The notes: generated from the letters alone by a model not told the origin. A stretch of DNA of 64,000 nucleotides from Paramecium sonneborni (GCA_905182985.1 CAJJDN010000005.1:737240-801239); one strand, 5' to 3'; positions 24,681 to 39,767 are shown, counted from the stretch's first letter. Numbers and translations are program-made.

Positions 24681-24907
24681 ATGTTAACTATTTGTGCTTG
24701 TAAATTAAAATAAAATTAAATATTAACTTTTTCTTGATAATTCTTAAAGATAGGAATAGATTAAGGAATTTTTTTTAATTTTATTTGTTTAATACTTGCG
24801 TCTTTACAAATAATAAATTTCTTTTGATTATTTAAAGAATTAATTAAAACCTTTATTTAAATTTAAGGTGGCTTATTTTAAAAATAAGATCAATTGTAAG
24901 TTCAAAA

Positions 24908-26478
24908 TCATTATTAAATTATATATTCATTTAAATCAATCAAACAACCTTATTAAATTGACTTATATAACCATTCAGCATGAATTATTTTAATATTAGG
25001 ATTTGAATTGAGTATAGTTTATGCAGTTGTCTTAAACATAATCTTCATTACTATCATTATATCGCAAAATTCTTTCTAAGTAATCTATTTTTAATTGATA
25101 TTATTACTTTTCCACCAAAATGTTATATCAATTATTCTAGCCCTGATCTAAGATTTTGATTAATTGTTTTTTGTTAAGTAGATTTTGGTTTTGAAAAATA
25201 GATATAAAAGTTATAAGGGAATAATATTTCTATTTTAATTATTTACTAAATACTTTTTTGCATGTTATAGGTTAAAATATAATGATTAAAAGATATATCT
25301 TTTTTGGGATTAAGTTATTATTGAATAATCCATTTTTAGGAAATAACTTTTGTCTATTTATTTAAACAACAACAACAGAAAATCAAATCATAAATAAGTT
25401 TTTCTTCATTAACAACAAGAAGATCACACTTAATTTTAGTATCCTCTTCTGTTACCAATTGATACTAATCTCTTTATTATTAATTAAATTTACTTCAAGT
25501 TAATTGATTCAAATAAATTCAAGATGTCACCATCACAAGATTTATGTAAAACCAGAGTAAATTTTTAGTCAATTTTTTGAGGTTTTTATAATAAAGCTTT
25601 GGAACTCTTTTTAGTAATTAATTAAGAATTGATCTTTTGTGATCCTACTTCTAATTATTCAGTTTCTAGTTCTTCATGTATGATATCTTATTTTGAAAGA
25701 CCTCGAATACTTTTAGATGTTTATTTAAAATTTGAAATTGGTACATAAGTTTTATTAATGCTTTTATGTATTAATAAAAGTTAACTTTTAAATTAACTAA
25801 ATATGTGTCTGGTTTTAAATTAATTAGTGTCTTCATCTTCATCATCTAACATTTATTGATTGGATTATTTTCCTTTCTTTTAATGAGCTTTCTATTTAAG
25901 TATAAAATAATACATCTTTTTTGAGTAGTTCTTACGTCTCTTAAGGTGTTAATGTGATTATTGGAAAATTTAAAGCATCAACTTCCCTCTTTTTTGTAAG
26001 ACATCTAAAATAGTAAATATAGATTATATATTTACTCATTGACCCACATAGGATTTACTATTTTGATATTCCATTCTTTAGCTTTTTCTAATGTGCTCAA
26101 AAAACCATCTAAAATTTAATTGAAATTTACATTGCCAAATTAGATAGTGAGTATGTTTACTTAATTTTTTAACAATGGTGGCCCCTAAGGCATAAAGAAT
26201 TTCATCTTCACAATCTGATTGATTAAGATCATTTTATTAAGGACCTGAGAATATTTCAACATAAATTTTCTAAAATTTTGATTTGAAAAATGTACTTTTT
26301 TAGCTAGACATTAAGTGATATTATTGATCATAGTGATTTAAATTTAATTATCACCCAATGTAATTGCACTATGTGAGATTTTTCTTCCAGATTAAACAGC
26401 TGATACAGATCTTCTATAGGATCTTCTATTCTATTGTTCAGTATGAACAGATTATTAACGTTACTTTCCTTAATTCAT
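24908..26478 (-). CDS. three-BRCT protein, microcephalin-like
   Basis: 474 residues with six introns (26, 22, 31, 22, 22, 23 nt); spliced length in frame. BRCT 1: KIYVEIFSG ... LYALGATIVKKL ... THYLIWQYGFLSTLEKAKEWNI, then VNPMWVNEC. After a Ser/Gln linker (RGLSKQDIIHEELE), BRCT 2 reads CDLLVVNEEKLIYDLIFCCC ... VISQKWIIQ. BRCT 3 reads LEQLIQHFGGKI ... IIHAEWLYKSIQQG. One N-terminal plus two tandem C-terminal BRCTs is the layout of microcephalin (MCPH1), which binds phospho-H2AX and affects chromosome condensation. Other BRCT proteins with this layout exist, so the name is tentative. BRCT 2 has an unusual Cys run. Confidence 0.7.
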
Positions 26479-27051
26479 AACATTTTTGTTACCTTCATCT
26501 TTTATCAAAAATTCTATAGTTCAAAATTATTATTAATATATATTCACTTATTATTAAAATGTTTAATTAATTGCAAAAAGCTCAGGATGCAAATACTAGC
26601 TTAATGAGAATTTAATTTTTATCCTAATTATGGGTTAAATAATCAGGAGTACAAGATAATTATAATATCTATGAATTTGATGTATTATTGAACTGATTGT
26701 CACTTAAAATTTATTCTTACTAATTTAATTTAAGGATTAAGGTTTATAATTATTTAAATTCTCACCTTAACTTGATTTAGTTGTTGAAATTAATTTACGG
26801 AGCTCTTATCTGATACTATTAATTTTATATTGATAGATTTTTTTTATTTTTATAAAGAATTTCTAAATATAAGATTTAGAAAATATATAAAATGATAATT
26901 CATAGATCTCCTTAGTAAATTGGTATAACTGTCTAAAACTGCTAAATTTACGAAGATAACTAGTTAGGCAAAACAAAACCACTTTATTTTGTTGCAGGTT
27001 TAGGTGATTCAAGAGTCCCAATAGATTCCCTAATTATTAAACTAATTAAAA
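26479..27051. other. AT-rich spacer between BRCT and TTLL genes
   Basis: Contains one plus-strand frame starting near 26891 (MIIHRSPQQIGITVQNC ... FVAGLGDSRVP) that would run antisense into the TTLL gene. It reads protein-like for ~45 residues but has no good end; treated as unproven. No RNA gene seen. Confidence 0.3.
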
Positions 27052-28752
27052 TCAATACCATAATGATTCAGTATTTGAATATTTATTAACTGGAAAAGTT
27101 GATTCAACTATTTCTAATTTTTATTTTGGGGGAAATAATACATCTATTGTTAATTTAAATGCATCATCTATTTTAATAAAATATAATTACCTAACATTCT
27201 TGGTAGTAACATTTTTAAAATTCCACTAGATTCTTCAATGCAAGGATTGGTATTGATTTCTATTAACCAAGTTTTAAAATCTTGATCAATAATGAAGTCA
27301 TATCCAAAAATTTCCATACAATACTTTCTTTAATGAAGATTAAGTTTTCTCTTAACAGATTGCATAGACATCCAAACAAGTTATTTCATTTTTGATACAT
27401 TATTTTATTAAAAATCAATATTGAAGCCTTATTAAGTGAGATAATTTTGGAAATCATCAAAGGACAATTAATTGCCATCTTCAAATTCTCCATATTTTTC
27501 TGAATATTTTTAAATAGCATTGTTAGTTAAATGAATAAATTAATTACTAACATCATCAGTAGTATAATTTTCACAAGATGTACGTATATAACCTTCTTTA
27601 AAAAAATAGCAATGTAGATCTTAAGTAACTAATACCCAAACTCTTATATCAAACTTTCTTTAATTAATGAGGAATGGCTATTCAATATATTTTTATATAA
27701 CAAAAGAATTGGCTTTAATATTATTATTTTTTTTATTATTTTTAGCATCTTCATCTTCAATCGTTTGATGTCCTTCCTAATATTCAGATATAAGTGATAT
27801 GATAGTATCTAAATCATTAACAACATGTATTCCTTATCCTCTATTTAAAAATGTAGGTTTCAATAGCCATAAGTATTAATTTCCATTTTATGTTTTTGGT
27901 ATTTTATTAGGGATAGGTTAAATTTTTTTATCATTCATTGGTTAGACTGGAATCTGTTATATTATGTAATATTACTTTTAATTTTTTTTTGTATTCTACT
28001 AATTTTTTTGCCATTTGATCAATTTTCTTTGGAGCATATTTATCAAAGAACTTAACAAATTATGTAAATTATTAATCTACAGTGTCATCTTTAAAATCTA
28101 ATACAAATGTAATAGGAACTGAATCATATACACTTAATTTGTTTTGCTAATAATGGATTAATAATAATGATACTTCGCAATATGAACAAAGATTTCTAAA
28201 CAAATATTATTTATTGCTTAATTCTGGATGATTTTCAAAATGATTAACCATTTATTTGTATTAATTATTCAGAATCAATCTATCATATTTGTAACCTCTA
28301 TTCCATTATTACCATCTAAAATTAACAAACATAGATGAATTATCTTTAGTTTATTGCCAATCAACTCGAGTATCCATAATTCTTTATACTAGTTCATGAT
28401 TATTTCCTAAACCCAAATTGTATTTATATTCATTAGACTACTCAATTATTTTTATTGATTTCTCTTTCTGTCTATGAGTATGTTGATCAGAAGAGAACTT
28501 CATTTGTTTTGCAATCAAAATCATTGAACATTAAACAGCTGCAGGATTTCTATAAACTCCTGCTTAAGATTGAACTTTATTATTCAGGTACTTAAGAAAC
28601 CTATCAGGAGATATCGGTTTCTCTTCAGGACTGTTTAATTATCTATATTTAGGCATGCTGTAAGCCTGTACTTTATGACCTTGTAATTTTGGGAGTCTAA
28701 CTTCTTAACGATAATTCATATGAAATCCAGAACCACTCACTGATAAAAACAT
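27052..28752 (-). CDS. tubulin tyrosine ligase-like protein, TTLL3/glycylase-like
   Basis: 551 residues with two introns (22 and 23 nt). Conserved TTL/ATP-grasp pieces: WLLKPTFLNRGQGIHV, VIQKYIEQPFLIN, RKFDIRVWVLVT, HLTNNAIQKYSEKYG, FGYDFIIDQDFKTWLIEINTNP split by short linkers. The FDDFQNYLTQQG segment after HLTNNAIQ and the CYFFKEGYIRTS strand resemble TTLL3/8 (tubulin monoglycylases). Ciliate tubulin is heavily glycylated, so axonemal or cortical tubulin is the likely substrate by inference. Start MFLSVSGSG at 28752; an upstream start is not excluded. A second TTLL gene lies at 35891. Confidence 0.85.
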
Positions 28753-28769
28753 TTAATTTTGTATAATTA

Positions 28770-30483
28770 AATCAATTTTATGTATCAACATAATGATAGA
28801 GAGAAAACTCAGTTTTATATCTCAACTCATTAATTTGCTAATAAGGATGTCATCTCTGAAACTTATCCAAAATGCTAAAGTTTCTAAAGAGATTTTTATT
28901 GAATTCAAAAATAGGTTGGATAAACATAAATGCTTAAAATAATCTCAATTCTGATTGGAAAGTATTTAAATATTATATTATTCAACCTTTTCAAATGGAT
29001 TTCTTATTTTAAATTAAATAAGAACTTAAATTTGAAGTTTTGGATCATGATAATGAAAGTTTTGATATAGATGATTAATTGCTATTATTAATGTATCTTA
29101 CCTAATATAGGTTAATTATTTTATAGACTATTTTTGGAGAAATTATGGGATCTAGAATTTAGGTTTACAACTGGATAATTAAAATTGAAAAATAAACTAT
29201 CCAAAACTCTATTGATGAACGGTGATAAATTGAAAAATTACTATAGATTTATTCTTCAAGTAATGGGTAGGAACAAAAATAAAGAATGTTGATTGATGGT
29301 TTCGAAATTCTGATTCATTTTTGAGATTTTATAAACAATAAGGCAATAAGGAAATGATTGTATATTTTTACATGATACTGAATTTTGCAAAAATAATGAA
29401 ATAACCTCAATGAAAACCATTGAAATCTCTATGGCTAAATTTAATTCTGTAAATATTTAATAATAAATAAAGGTAGAATATTGGGATAACCAAACAGACG
29501 GTAAAGAATAATTTATTGATGAAACCTTATTTTCAATTTATTAAATTGGCCATAAAAACAAAAGAAAATTTATATCTCTTTCTTAGAAAGGAGTAAAATA
29601 TTAATAATTAATAATATATAGATAATCATGGAACTTTATAATTAACTTAATATAATCTATTTTTTAAATCATCATTCATTTACTATATAAAAAGAGGAGA
29701 AGAAATTAATTTAATGATACCCATTGATTATATAGGTTCTTATGGAGATCCTAAATCTCCAAATTCTTTGCTTTACAATAATCCACATTAAATGGATTAA
29801 TATCAATCTGCACTTTATTAAGTATCAGAAATAATATTAAATTAGGATTTTGAAAAGAAACATGGATTTAGAGGAGTTCCTCATTTTTTAAACTAAATTA
29901 AGTAGGAAGCAAATCAATAGTATTAATTTTAAATTAAATTGAAAGTTTTCTTTGGACAATTAATTTCTTATAACCAGAAGTCTTGGATTAAAAGGATTTA
30001 TGAATTAATATAGTGATGCTTTTTTTCTAATATGTTACTTTATCAGGACCAACATTTTTGGCTTTCATAATTAAATATTATTGTTAAACAGCTTAATGAA
30101 ATATGAACAATAATATTTATTCAGTTCTTATGATGTTAACAGTAGAGAAATTTATGATATGAATTAAACTATTTAATTAATTAAAGGAGTATCTAGGATT
30201 CCTTTATTAATGATTATAATCGTTGTTGGAGATGAAAAAGTTTAAACAGATGAGAATACTTGATGAAGATAGTAAGTAGTCCATTAAAAGGTTAATCTGC
30301 AAGAGAGTTGGTATAATTTGTAGCATTTTAAGATTTTTAAATAATAATAAGAATTGAATAAAAAAGTTTTATAGATTAATTTATTTGATTGTTATTATTG
30401 CTGAATTACCAAATTAATTAGTTACCTATAAATAATTAAGTTACAGATATCCAGACTAGTCAAATGATGTGAAATTTATATGA
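28770..30483 (+). pseudogene. decayed copine gene
   Basis: The order of segments mirrors the intact copine downstream, but in shifting frames with TGA stops. EKTQFYISTHQFANKDV matches [23 protein letters not shown] matches LNPDWK. A vWA-like core (INLMIPIDYIGSYGDP, NPHQMDQYQSALYQVSEI) matches [16 protein letters not shown]. The tail AELPNQLVTYKQL matches AELPDQFLRYKQL and ends at TGA 30481-30483. In-frame TGAs occur near 28930 and 30010, and frame changes occur around 29680, 29960 and 30070. It is most simply a tandem duplicate losing function. Confidence 0.75.
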
Positions 30484-30618
30484 ATTATTAGTATTATTAT
30501 AAATAAATAATACTAAATATGAAATTCTTCAATTTTACATTTGGTGATTCTTTAATCAAATATTTAAATCTAATGATAATAGTTAAAGCATATCAATTTA
30601 TTATTATTTTTATTAATT

Positions 30619-32302
30619 ATGTAGTAATAATTAAAAATAAAAGATAGAGAAAAAGTAGAATTATATTTCTCAGGTAGAGGTTTGGCTGACAAGGATTTAT
30701 TATCTAAAAGTGATCCTTAATGTTATATTTATTTAAAGCAAGGTTAAGATGGAGAAGAAAAATTAATTGGTAAAACTGAAGTTAGAGATAATAACCTAAA
30801 TCCTGATTGGAAAGTATGTCTTTTTAAATGATTATAGACTTCAGTAGTATTAGACTTTATATTTGAAATACATTAGTTTCTAAAAATAGTTGTGATGGAT
30901 CATGATGGAAAGAAAATTGAAGATGATGATATAATTGGTACTTTGAATGTAAGATTTATATTTCAAAATAAATTAGACCACTGTTGGTTCTGTAATGGGA
31001 TCCAAAAATTAAATTTATATAGGATAATTAACTCATAATAATAAAAAAACAGGCAGACTAATAATCAAGGCTGATAAAAGGAAAGAGATTGGAGACACAA
31101 ATGAAATGATTTTCTGGTAATGGCATGCTACTAAAGTAAAAAATATGGATGGATGGTTTGGTGTATCTGATCCATTTCTAAGATTTCTTAAGTGGCATTA
31201 AAATAGTGATTGGTTATTAGTACATGAAACAGAATTCATCAAAAATAATGAAAATCCTATTTGGAAACCATTTGAAATACCTCATGATAAATTACATGAC
31301 GAGAATCCATAATAGCCATTTAAAATTGAACTTTGGGACAACCAAACAAATGGAAAACATCAATTCATTGGAGCTATTGAAGTTACAATCGAATAAATTG
31401 TTTTTAAAGAAATACATTAATTTATAGTGAAAACACCAAAAGGAGTAACTTTTTTGTATTATTTTTATTCTCTAGGAATTTGGTGGGAATTTAGGAGTTA
31501 AATTTATTGAGAAACCTACTTTTATTGATTATTTAAAAGGAGGAGATTAAATTAATCTTCTTATAGCAATTGATTTCACAGGTTCTAATGGAGATCCTTC
31601 ATCTTCATTATCATTACATTATAATGATCCTAACAATTTAAATTAATATTAAAATGCATTAAAATAAGTAGCAGAAATTTTATTAAATTATGATTATGAT
31701 AAAAAAGTACCAGTTTTTGGATTTGGTGGAATACCATCTTTACCAAAATTTAAAAAGAGTTCAGTTGATAATTGGTAAAAACTATCTATTTTATCAATAG
31801 CTTTCCTTTAAATGGAAACTAATCTGACCCAGAAGTATTTGGCTTGGATGGAATTATGAATACTTATCAAACAGCCCTTAATCATATAGATTTAAGTGGT
31901 CCAACTATTTTTGGGCCAGTGATTGAAAATGCTCTTTCAATTGCTAAGGCAAATATCAAAAAAGATATTTATTCAGTTTTATTAATTATGACTGATGGAT
32001 AGATTGATGATATGAATCATTGTTTATAACTTATAAAAAAAGCTTATCAATTACCCTTATCTATTATTATTGTAGGTGTTGGACATGCTAATTTTAAAAT
32101 GATGGAATAATTAGATGGAGATAATGAATAACATGAAAGAGATCTTGTGTAATTTGTCCCTTTTGTTCAACATTCTTAAATCCCAGGAGATTTAGCTAAA
32201 GAACTATTAGCAGAATTACCTGATTAATTTTTGAGATATAAATAGTTGATTGGTAAGTATCCTAATCCACCTAAAGATATTGATCTCAGCAAAATTTAAT
32301 GA
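30619..32302 (+). CDS. copine
   Basis: 524 residues with four introns (24, 28, 31, 26 nt). Two C2 domains: the first ([46 protein letters not shown]) keeps the Asp ligands; the second includes [28 protein letters not shown] and [16 protein letters not shown] copine-type vWA domain follows: [47 protein letters not shown] and the FVPF segment. Copines bind membranes in response to calcium and recruit partners through the vWA domain. It is tandem to the decayed copy at 28770-30483. Confidence 0.92.
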
Positions 32303-32521
32303 TTTATTTTGATCATGTAAAAATTTATTATTTTAAAATTAATTAACTATATCAAATTATTATTTAAGTCATTATAAATATTATTTATTATTTCTATATT
32401 GTATATTGATAAATAATATTAATATTTGTATCCAAAAATATGTTGAAAATCTTTTATATCAATAATAATAAAAAAACTATTATTTAGTAAATTAAAAAAT
32501 TAAATCATATAATAATAATAA

Positions 32522-34644
32522 TCAAATAAAATCTTAGTTTTAAGTTAAAAGTTGAGATTACATAATTTAAGCTAATTTATAACTCTCCTATTAAAATATA
32601 TTGTTTGAAGAATTATGTAATGAATTATTAATTAAATTCATCTATCTAGGAAGTACAAAACTTATTGAAGATCCTACTTACTTATTTTCAAAATGAACTG
32701 TCTTAAAAGATAATTAAGGATTCTTAGAAATACATGGTAATAACTTTTAAACTATAAATATTCCCAATTTCCCTTCACGCACTCCTCCTCATATATAAGA
32801 ACAATTACTTTTGAAATCTATTGACTGAGAAAATCCACTAGCTTTATCATTTATTTCAAATTTAATTTCCTCATTAAGTGTTTAAATAACACGTAGATAA
32901 ATTGTATTTGATATATCTGGCTTACGATGTGCTTTAATACTATTGACTAATAGATTAACAATAATTTATCGAAGATATCTGATATCAGTAGTAATAAATT
33001 AATTATTTAAATCATTTTAAATGATTAATTCTATACTTTTTTCAAGCACAGTAGTATCTTGCATAAATTTTGCTTTAATTGATTATAAAAATGTAATTAT
33101 ATTAACTTAATCTTGTTTTGGAAAAGGAAGTCCATCAGACAAAAAATAAATGAAATTATAAATCTCGATTTCTAAAACATATAGCTATAATTATGCTTAA
33201 CATAACAGTTTATTCTCTCTATTTTGATTATTAAGCATTTTATTAAACTTCTATTATACATCATTCAACATTTAAGATAATTTTTAAATCTCTTTTTAGG
33301 TGACTTCTTATTTGTAACCATTTTGAATATTATTCATTTAAATTTTTATATTTTCTATAGAATCATCCTCAATTTCAATAATTAAACCTTAATTATAACT
33401 ACTAACTTATATTTTCTTATAGATTAATTTATCATGTTAAATTAATCCATATAATTATTATTTCTTGTTAACCATTTAACTGGTGTTTTCTTAAGGTTTT
33501 ACAAAGAGCAAATCAAACTTTTATATTGCAGATGCAGATAAAAACTCTCTATCCATGAACTTTATAATAAACATATTATTTTTACTTAAAAAGAACTATT
33601 ATTTAAATTTAAGGTATTACCCATTTCATTTCTCTACACTGATTATAATCTTTATCTCTATTCATATTAAGGAGAAATCAATTTTTACTGTTGTAATTCC
33701 TCGTTGATATTACTCTAAGACTTTCTCCTCTACATTACAGCACTTTACTTTTCTTCAATTATTTAATCTCTAATAAATGAATAAAGGTTTGCATTCTTTA
33801 TTTCAAACATATTATTAGTTAAAATGTGTTCACTTTCATAAGAAATTTAGAATAATTGAATCTTTTTCATATAATCTTCAATTGATAAACATTTCTCTTT
33901 TAGAAATTAAATTAAAAATTGACTCATCTTTTCTACAACTATTTCATTATTGCGGTAGGAAATAAAAAAATATTATTAATCATTAAATCTATCCCATATA
34001 CCTTAAAAATTTTAAAATGGAATCTATATTTAATTTAAAACACTTTATCTTCTTGCCACAATTACTTTAGATTATTCTATTTATTAAACTTAATGTTTAT
34101 AATGGCTTAAGACGAATTCATATGAACAAACTATAATAATCAGACTTGAAACAATAATAATATATTCCAAGTTATTAGATATATTTTTAAATAAAACAAT
34201 AATTACAAAAATGGTTAAAAGGGATAAAGCTTGTACCATTATTTTTATATTAAGAAACTGTTTTTTTTCATTTTTTTCATTTTTTTCATTCGATTTTAAT
34301 TTTTAAAGTGATAGCATATTTCCAAATAATAAACAAAGAAGATTTTCCGATATATTTTCGCTACTCAAATACAATAAACTTGCAAATTAAATAAGCAGTA
34401 AGATTGTAAAAAAGATTGGTGAGTGATCAATTTCTATAATTGTTTATTTTGAAACATACATACATTAGACATTTTAGGCTCTTTTTCTAATTGCAGCGAG
34501 ACTAAATGCCAATCCAAAAGCTAAAAATATTAGTTACGGAATTAGGAAATTTAATATTTAACCTTTAAGTTATAAGTAAGCTATGCATAAGATAGAAAAT
34601 CCAGTGTTCAATATCTATGGAAGTATTAATTTGAACATTTACAT
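32522..34644 (-). CDS. membrane histidine-kinase-like protein, catalytic motifs degenerate
   Basis: 691 residues with two introns (26 and 21 nt; the second contains an in-frame TGA). Six or so N-terminal membrane helices (FLIPQLIFLAFGLAFSLA, SPIFFTILLLIQFASLLYL, ALSLLTIFVIIVLF, LEYIIIVSSLIIIV). A PAS-like or linker region follows, then a GHKL-type ATPase: N-box-like LRQIIVNLLVNSIKAH, a G1-like INDKASGFS, a G2-like REGKLGIFIVQKLL and the final GSSISFVLP strand. No H-box HELR..P motif is evident and G1 lacks DxGxG, so phosphotransfer is doubtful. Paramecium has many such hybrid-kinase-like proteins; no receiver domain is seen here. Start taken at the first of two nearby ATGs. Confidence 0.65.
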
Positions 34645-34767
34645 AATTAATTTAAATATAAATTATTAAAATGTTTGAAACTCTTCATATTATAAAATAA
34701 ATTGAGAATTTTTTAAGAGAAACTATCCAGATTGTTTATATGTTTTTAAAAATTAATATAATATTTG

Positions 34768-35881
34768 TCAAATATTTGAATTCTACAAGAATACTACAAT
34801 TACAGTAATATCATCAACTCCTTCACTAAACTTTTTCCATTAAATCTTAGATTCTTGAATCAATTTTTGACAAGCACCTTATGGATCATTATTTAAAAAA
34901 TAATGATAGGTCATTTCTGCTATCTTAATGATATTTTTAATACTTAATTATTATCTAAAAATTCCCATAATCCATCAGATCCAATAATTATAAATAAATC
35001 ATCTTTAGTAATTTGATGCTATTTGATATCTCAAATAACAGAATAAAGTACCTGGAATATGAGAGACTCCAACTTATTCAGCTATTTAATCTCCAATGCT
35101 TCTTGACATAGCCAATCCTGGAAATGAAGCTCCTTTAATATATACTCTAGATGGTCCTATTGATTATCCATTCTATAATTTATATGTATTAACAAATCCC
35201 CCTTAACTTTCAATTCTTTTTTTTTCTTTTAATAAATGTGGTTTATGATCAATAGATAATTCACTTGTAATTAATTTATCTTATTATTTTGTACATAACA
35301 TAGCTCTAGAATCACCAACCCAAGCACAATTAATTATTTAATCTCTAATAACAATCAAAGTTGCAGTTGTACCAGACATAAGTGAATCAAAATGAGAATG
35401 AGATGAAACATTGGAATGAGCATTTGCAAAAAGTTTAATAAAATCGATCGTTTTGAAATCCTTCATTACATATTCTAATTAATAAAATATTATGATTTGT
35501 ACATAAAAAATAGTCTCTAACAAAAGTACTTATTTTATCACCATCAGTTCCATGTCCATCCATGACTGCAAAAACTCCTTATTCATCATCAATAATTTCA
35601 GCAAATTCTCTATCTTAATTGGTTTTTTCACAAAATCCATCAAATCCAGCCTTAGATAATGAGCCATAATATAGTTAAATTTCTAATTTAGAGATTTTAG
35701 AGTTCAAAATTTTTTTAGATTTAGATTATAATGGAGGCTTTTTAAATATTTTTTGAGATATTTGTTTATCCATCAATTAGGGCAATTTATATTTTTAGTC
35801 AGTGTTTGTTTATTCTCTACTGGTTTATCTTCTATTATCTGATTATGATCGAATTGACTAATGAATATTAACTAATTTCAT
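34768..35881 (-). CDS. PP2C-type Ser/Thr protein phosphatase
   Basis: 347 residues with three introns (28, 22, 20 nt). PPM-family motifs in order: YGSLSKAGFDGF, KTNQDREF, VFAVMDGHGTDG (metal-binding Asp-Gly), SGTTATLIV, CAWVGDSRAML, SIDHKPHLL, AMSRSIGD, FIIIGSDGLWEFLD and the final GVDDITVIVV. All metal-binding aspartates appear present. The ~80-residue N-terminal extension is Gln/Ser/Lys-rich. PP2C enzymes dephosphorylate Ser/Thr with Mn2+ or Mg2+. The start codon faces that of the TTLL gene 9 bp away. Confidence 0.92.
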
Positions 35882-35890
35882 TATTAAAAT

Positions 35891-37832
<1,942 letters not shown>

Positions 37833-37898
37833 TTTGTTTGTTTTAAATAAAAATATACTAAATTTTTTGTTAATTATCGAATATTATTAATAATAAAA

Positions 37899-38499
37899 AT
37901 GTTTTATGTGATATAAGGACTAAAAACTAAATTGTCAATAGAGCCAAACTATTTAGATCAATTAAAAGATTAGAAGTTCATTTTAGAATAAATTGTATAG
38001 AAATTGGAAGGCAAGTACTTTGAAGATGTAGGTTATATCATTTGTATAAATAAATGCATGAATTACAATAAATTTTAGGATGAATAAATAGATGCATTAA
38101 TTGAAGAGGATGGAACTGTTAGAGTAGTGGTATCAATTTATATTATTTAAGATCAAATTTGAAGCCATAGTATTTCAAATTAAGGATAAAGATATAGTTG
38201 ATGTTGAAGTGGCAAAATGCGAAGCTTAAGCAGTATTTGCTAAATTAGGACCAATAGATTTTATAATTCCAAGAAATAAATTGCCCTCAAATTATATTTA
38301 TTCTAATGTATGCTTTATTATATGAATCCAGGAATCCTATAAAGAAGAGGATGAAGAAGTGATTAAATAAGGTACTAAATTAAGAGTCTAAGTTTAAAAA
38401 ACTAATTATAAACAGGGAAAATTAAGAGCTTTTGCTCATTTAACAGGTGATAATTTAGATAACATTTGTGGCATACTAAGTGATGATCTGAAGTTATGA
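37899..38499 (+). CDS. RPB7-like RNA polymerase subunit
   Basis: 184 residues with two introns (22 and 24 nt). The start MFYVIQ, the N-terminal RNP-like half (QKLEGKYFEDVGYIICI), the VVIKFEAIVFQ strand and the S1-like half (VDVEVAKCEAQAVFAKLGPIDFIIPRNKLP, then LRVQVQKTNYKQGKLRAFAHL) follow the RPB7/RPC25/RpoE layout. RPB7 forms the stalk with RPB4 on RNA polymerase II. Size (~170-180) fits RPB7 better than the Pol I and Pol III paralogues, but a Pol III subunit cannot be excluded. The stop is followed directly by a short (AT)n tract. Confidence 0.8.
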
Positions 38500-39248
38500 T
38501 ATATATATATATATATAATTTAATGTAAGAGTAAATAAACAAATTATTCATGATTATAAATTTACTAATTAGTGTTCTTAGTTATGTGATGATGAACAAT
38601 ATAAATATTATTATATCAGAACCTTTAATACTTATGATTAGTTGAAACAAATCACTGATATTGTTATCTAAAAAATAACAGGAATTTTTTAAACTAGAAA
38701 ATCAGTTATAATTATATCAATCAGAAGTTCTACTCGTATTTATTATTTTGAAATCATAAGGATTAATACTTCATTCAATAATAGTATGATCATTTACAAT
38801 TTAAAATTGAGAAATTACAGAACAGTAGAATTGAGATATTAAATAATACAAAGAATATCATTATTGTAACATTCTAAAGTTAGAAGTTTAAAAAGGAAAA
38901 TAAAGAATTATATTAGAAATGTCATTCCTTAACTCCCTAATTGATAATTATGGATATAATATTACTATTAAATAAAGTCAATTTATAAATATTCAACAAT
39001 CAATAATACAGTGATGACTAATCCGACTAATATAATTGATTCAAATAACCAAATAAAACTACTAATATAACTCCTTAGAAATTCAAAACTGAATTTATAC
39101 ATCAGATGGGCAATCTAGTTAACTACTTATCAAGCCAAATTATTTTTAAAGGAAATAATCTACGCAAATTTTTAAATTAAATAAAAAAAGATTATGTGAT
39201 AAATTTTAGAACTATTTAATTTTGATTACAACTATATGAATAGTTTAT
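38500..39248. other. region with weak plus-strand frames
   Basis: Begins with an (AT)9-like tract. A plus-strand frame is open from ~38492 to TGA 38942-38944 and reads protein-like (CSQLCDDEQYKYYYIRTF) but has no early Met. A second frame, 39014-39199, gives 61 residues (MTNPTNIIDSNNQ...). Either could be an exon of an unplaced or decayed gene. Nothing is recognised. Confidence 0.25.
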
Positions 39249-39767
39249 TCATTATTAATTTTATTTTTGATTAACTTTTGAATTCTAAACAACTTTTGAA
39301 ATACGAGCATTATAATTTTTTTAAGATTATTTCAAAAATGCATTATTCTTTTCTTCTATATCTTCTTTTTATTTTATATTTTGCTAATTGAGTTTACTTT
39401 TTTCAATTTCTTAAGTGTTCTACTCTTAATCATCATTTTTTTTAATATTTGAGGGATCATTATCTTGAATAATTTATCTATTGATCTATTTCTTCACTTA
39501 TTTTATATTTTAAAATTAGCCCCCTAATAGTTCTAAACCTTTTAATTTCTAATTAATAAAATAATCTCTTGAGAAGGATGAAATCTCACCATCATCCATT
39601 CGTTTTTTGATTGATGATAGTTATTAAATTAGGTTATTCACTTCTTCAACAGATTTAATTTCTCCTGTTCCAATTAAGTAACCAACGAGAAACTATTCAA
39701 TCATTAAATCTTAACCTTTTGATTGGGATTTATTAATTTCATTTACAATTTGTAAAATTATTTCCAT
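39249..39767 (-). CDS. hypothetical coiled-coil protein
   Basis: 172 residues, intronless. The N-terminal half is ordered-looking (MEIILQIVNEINK, EQFLVGYLIGTGEIKSVEEV, SSFSRDYFINQKLKGLELLGG), the C-terminal half is a Lys/Gln/Asn-rich coil. The first 85 residues look like a helical interaction domain, but I do not recognise it. Start ATG 39767, stop TGA 39249-39251. Confidence 0.6.

Noticed and set aside
26891..27120. Plus-strand frame starting MIIHRSPQQIG
   Set aside because: Runs antisense into the TTLL coding region with no proper end; only the first ~45 residues look protein-like.
34260..34290. T-rich CATTTTTTT repeat as a regulatory motif
   Set aside because: It is the antisense of an Asn-Glu-Lys repeat inside the kinase-like coding sequence.
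38499..38518. (AT)n tract as a regulatory element or origin
   Set aside because: Short simple repeat just after a stop codon in a very AT-rich genome; no further signal.
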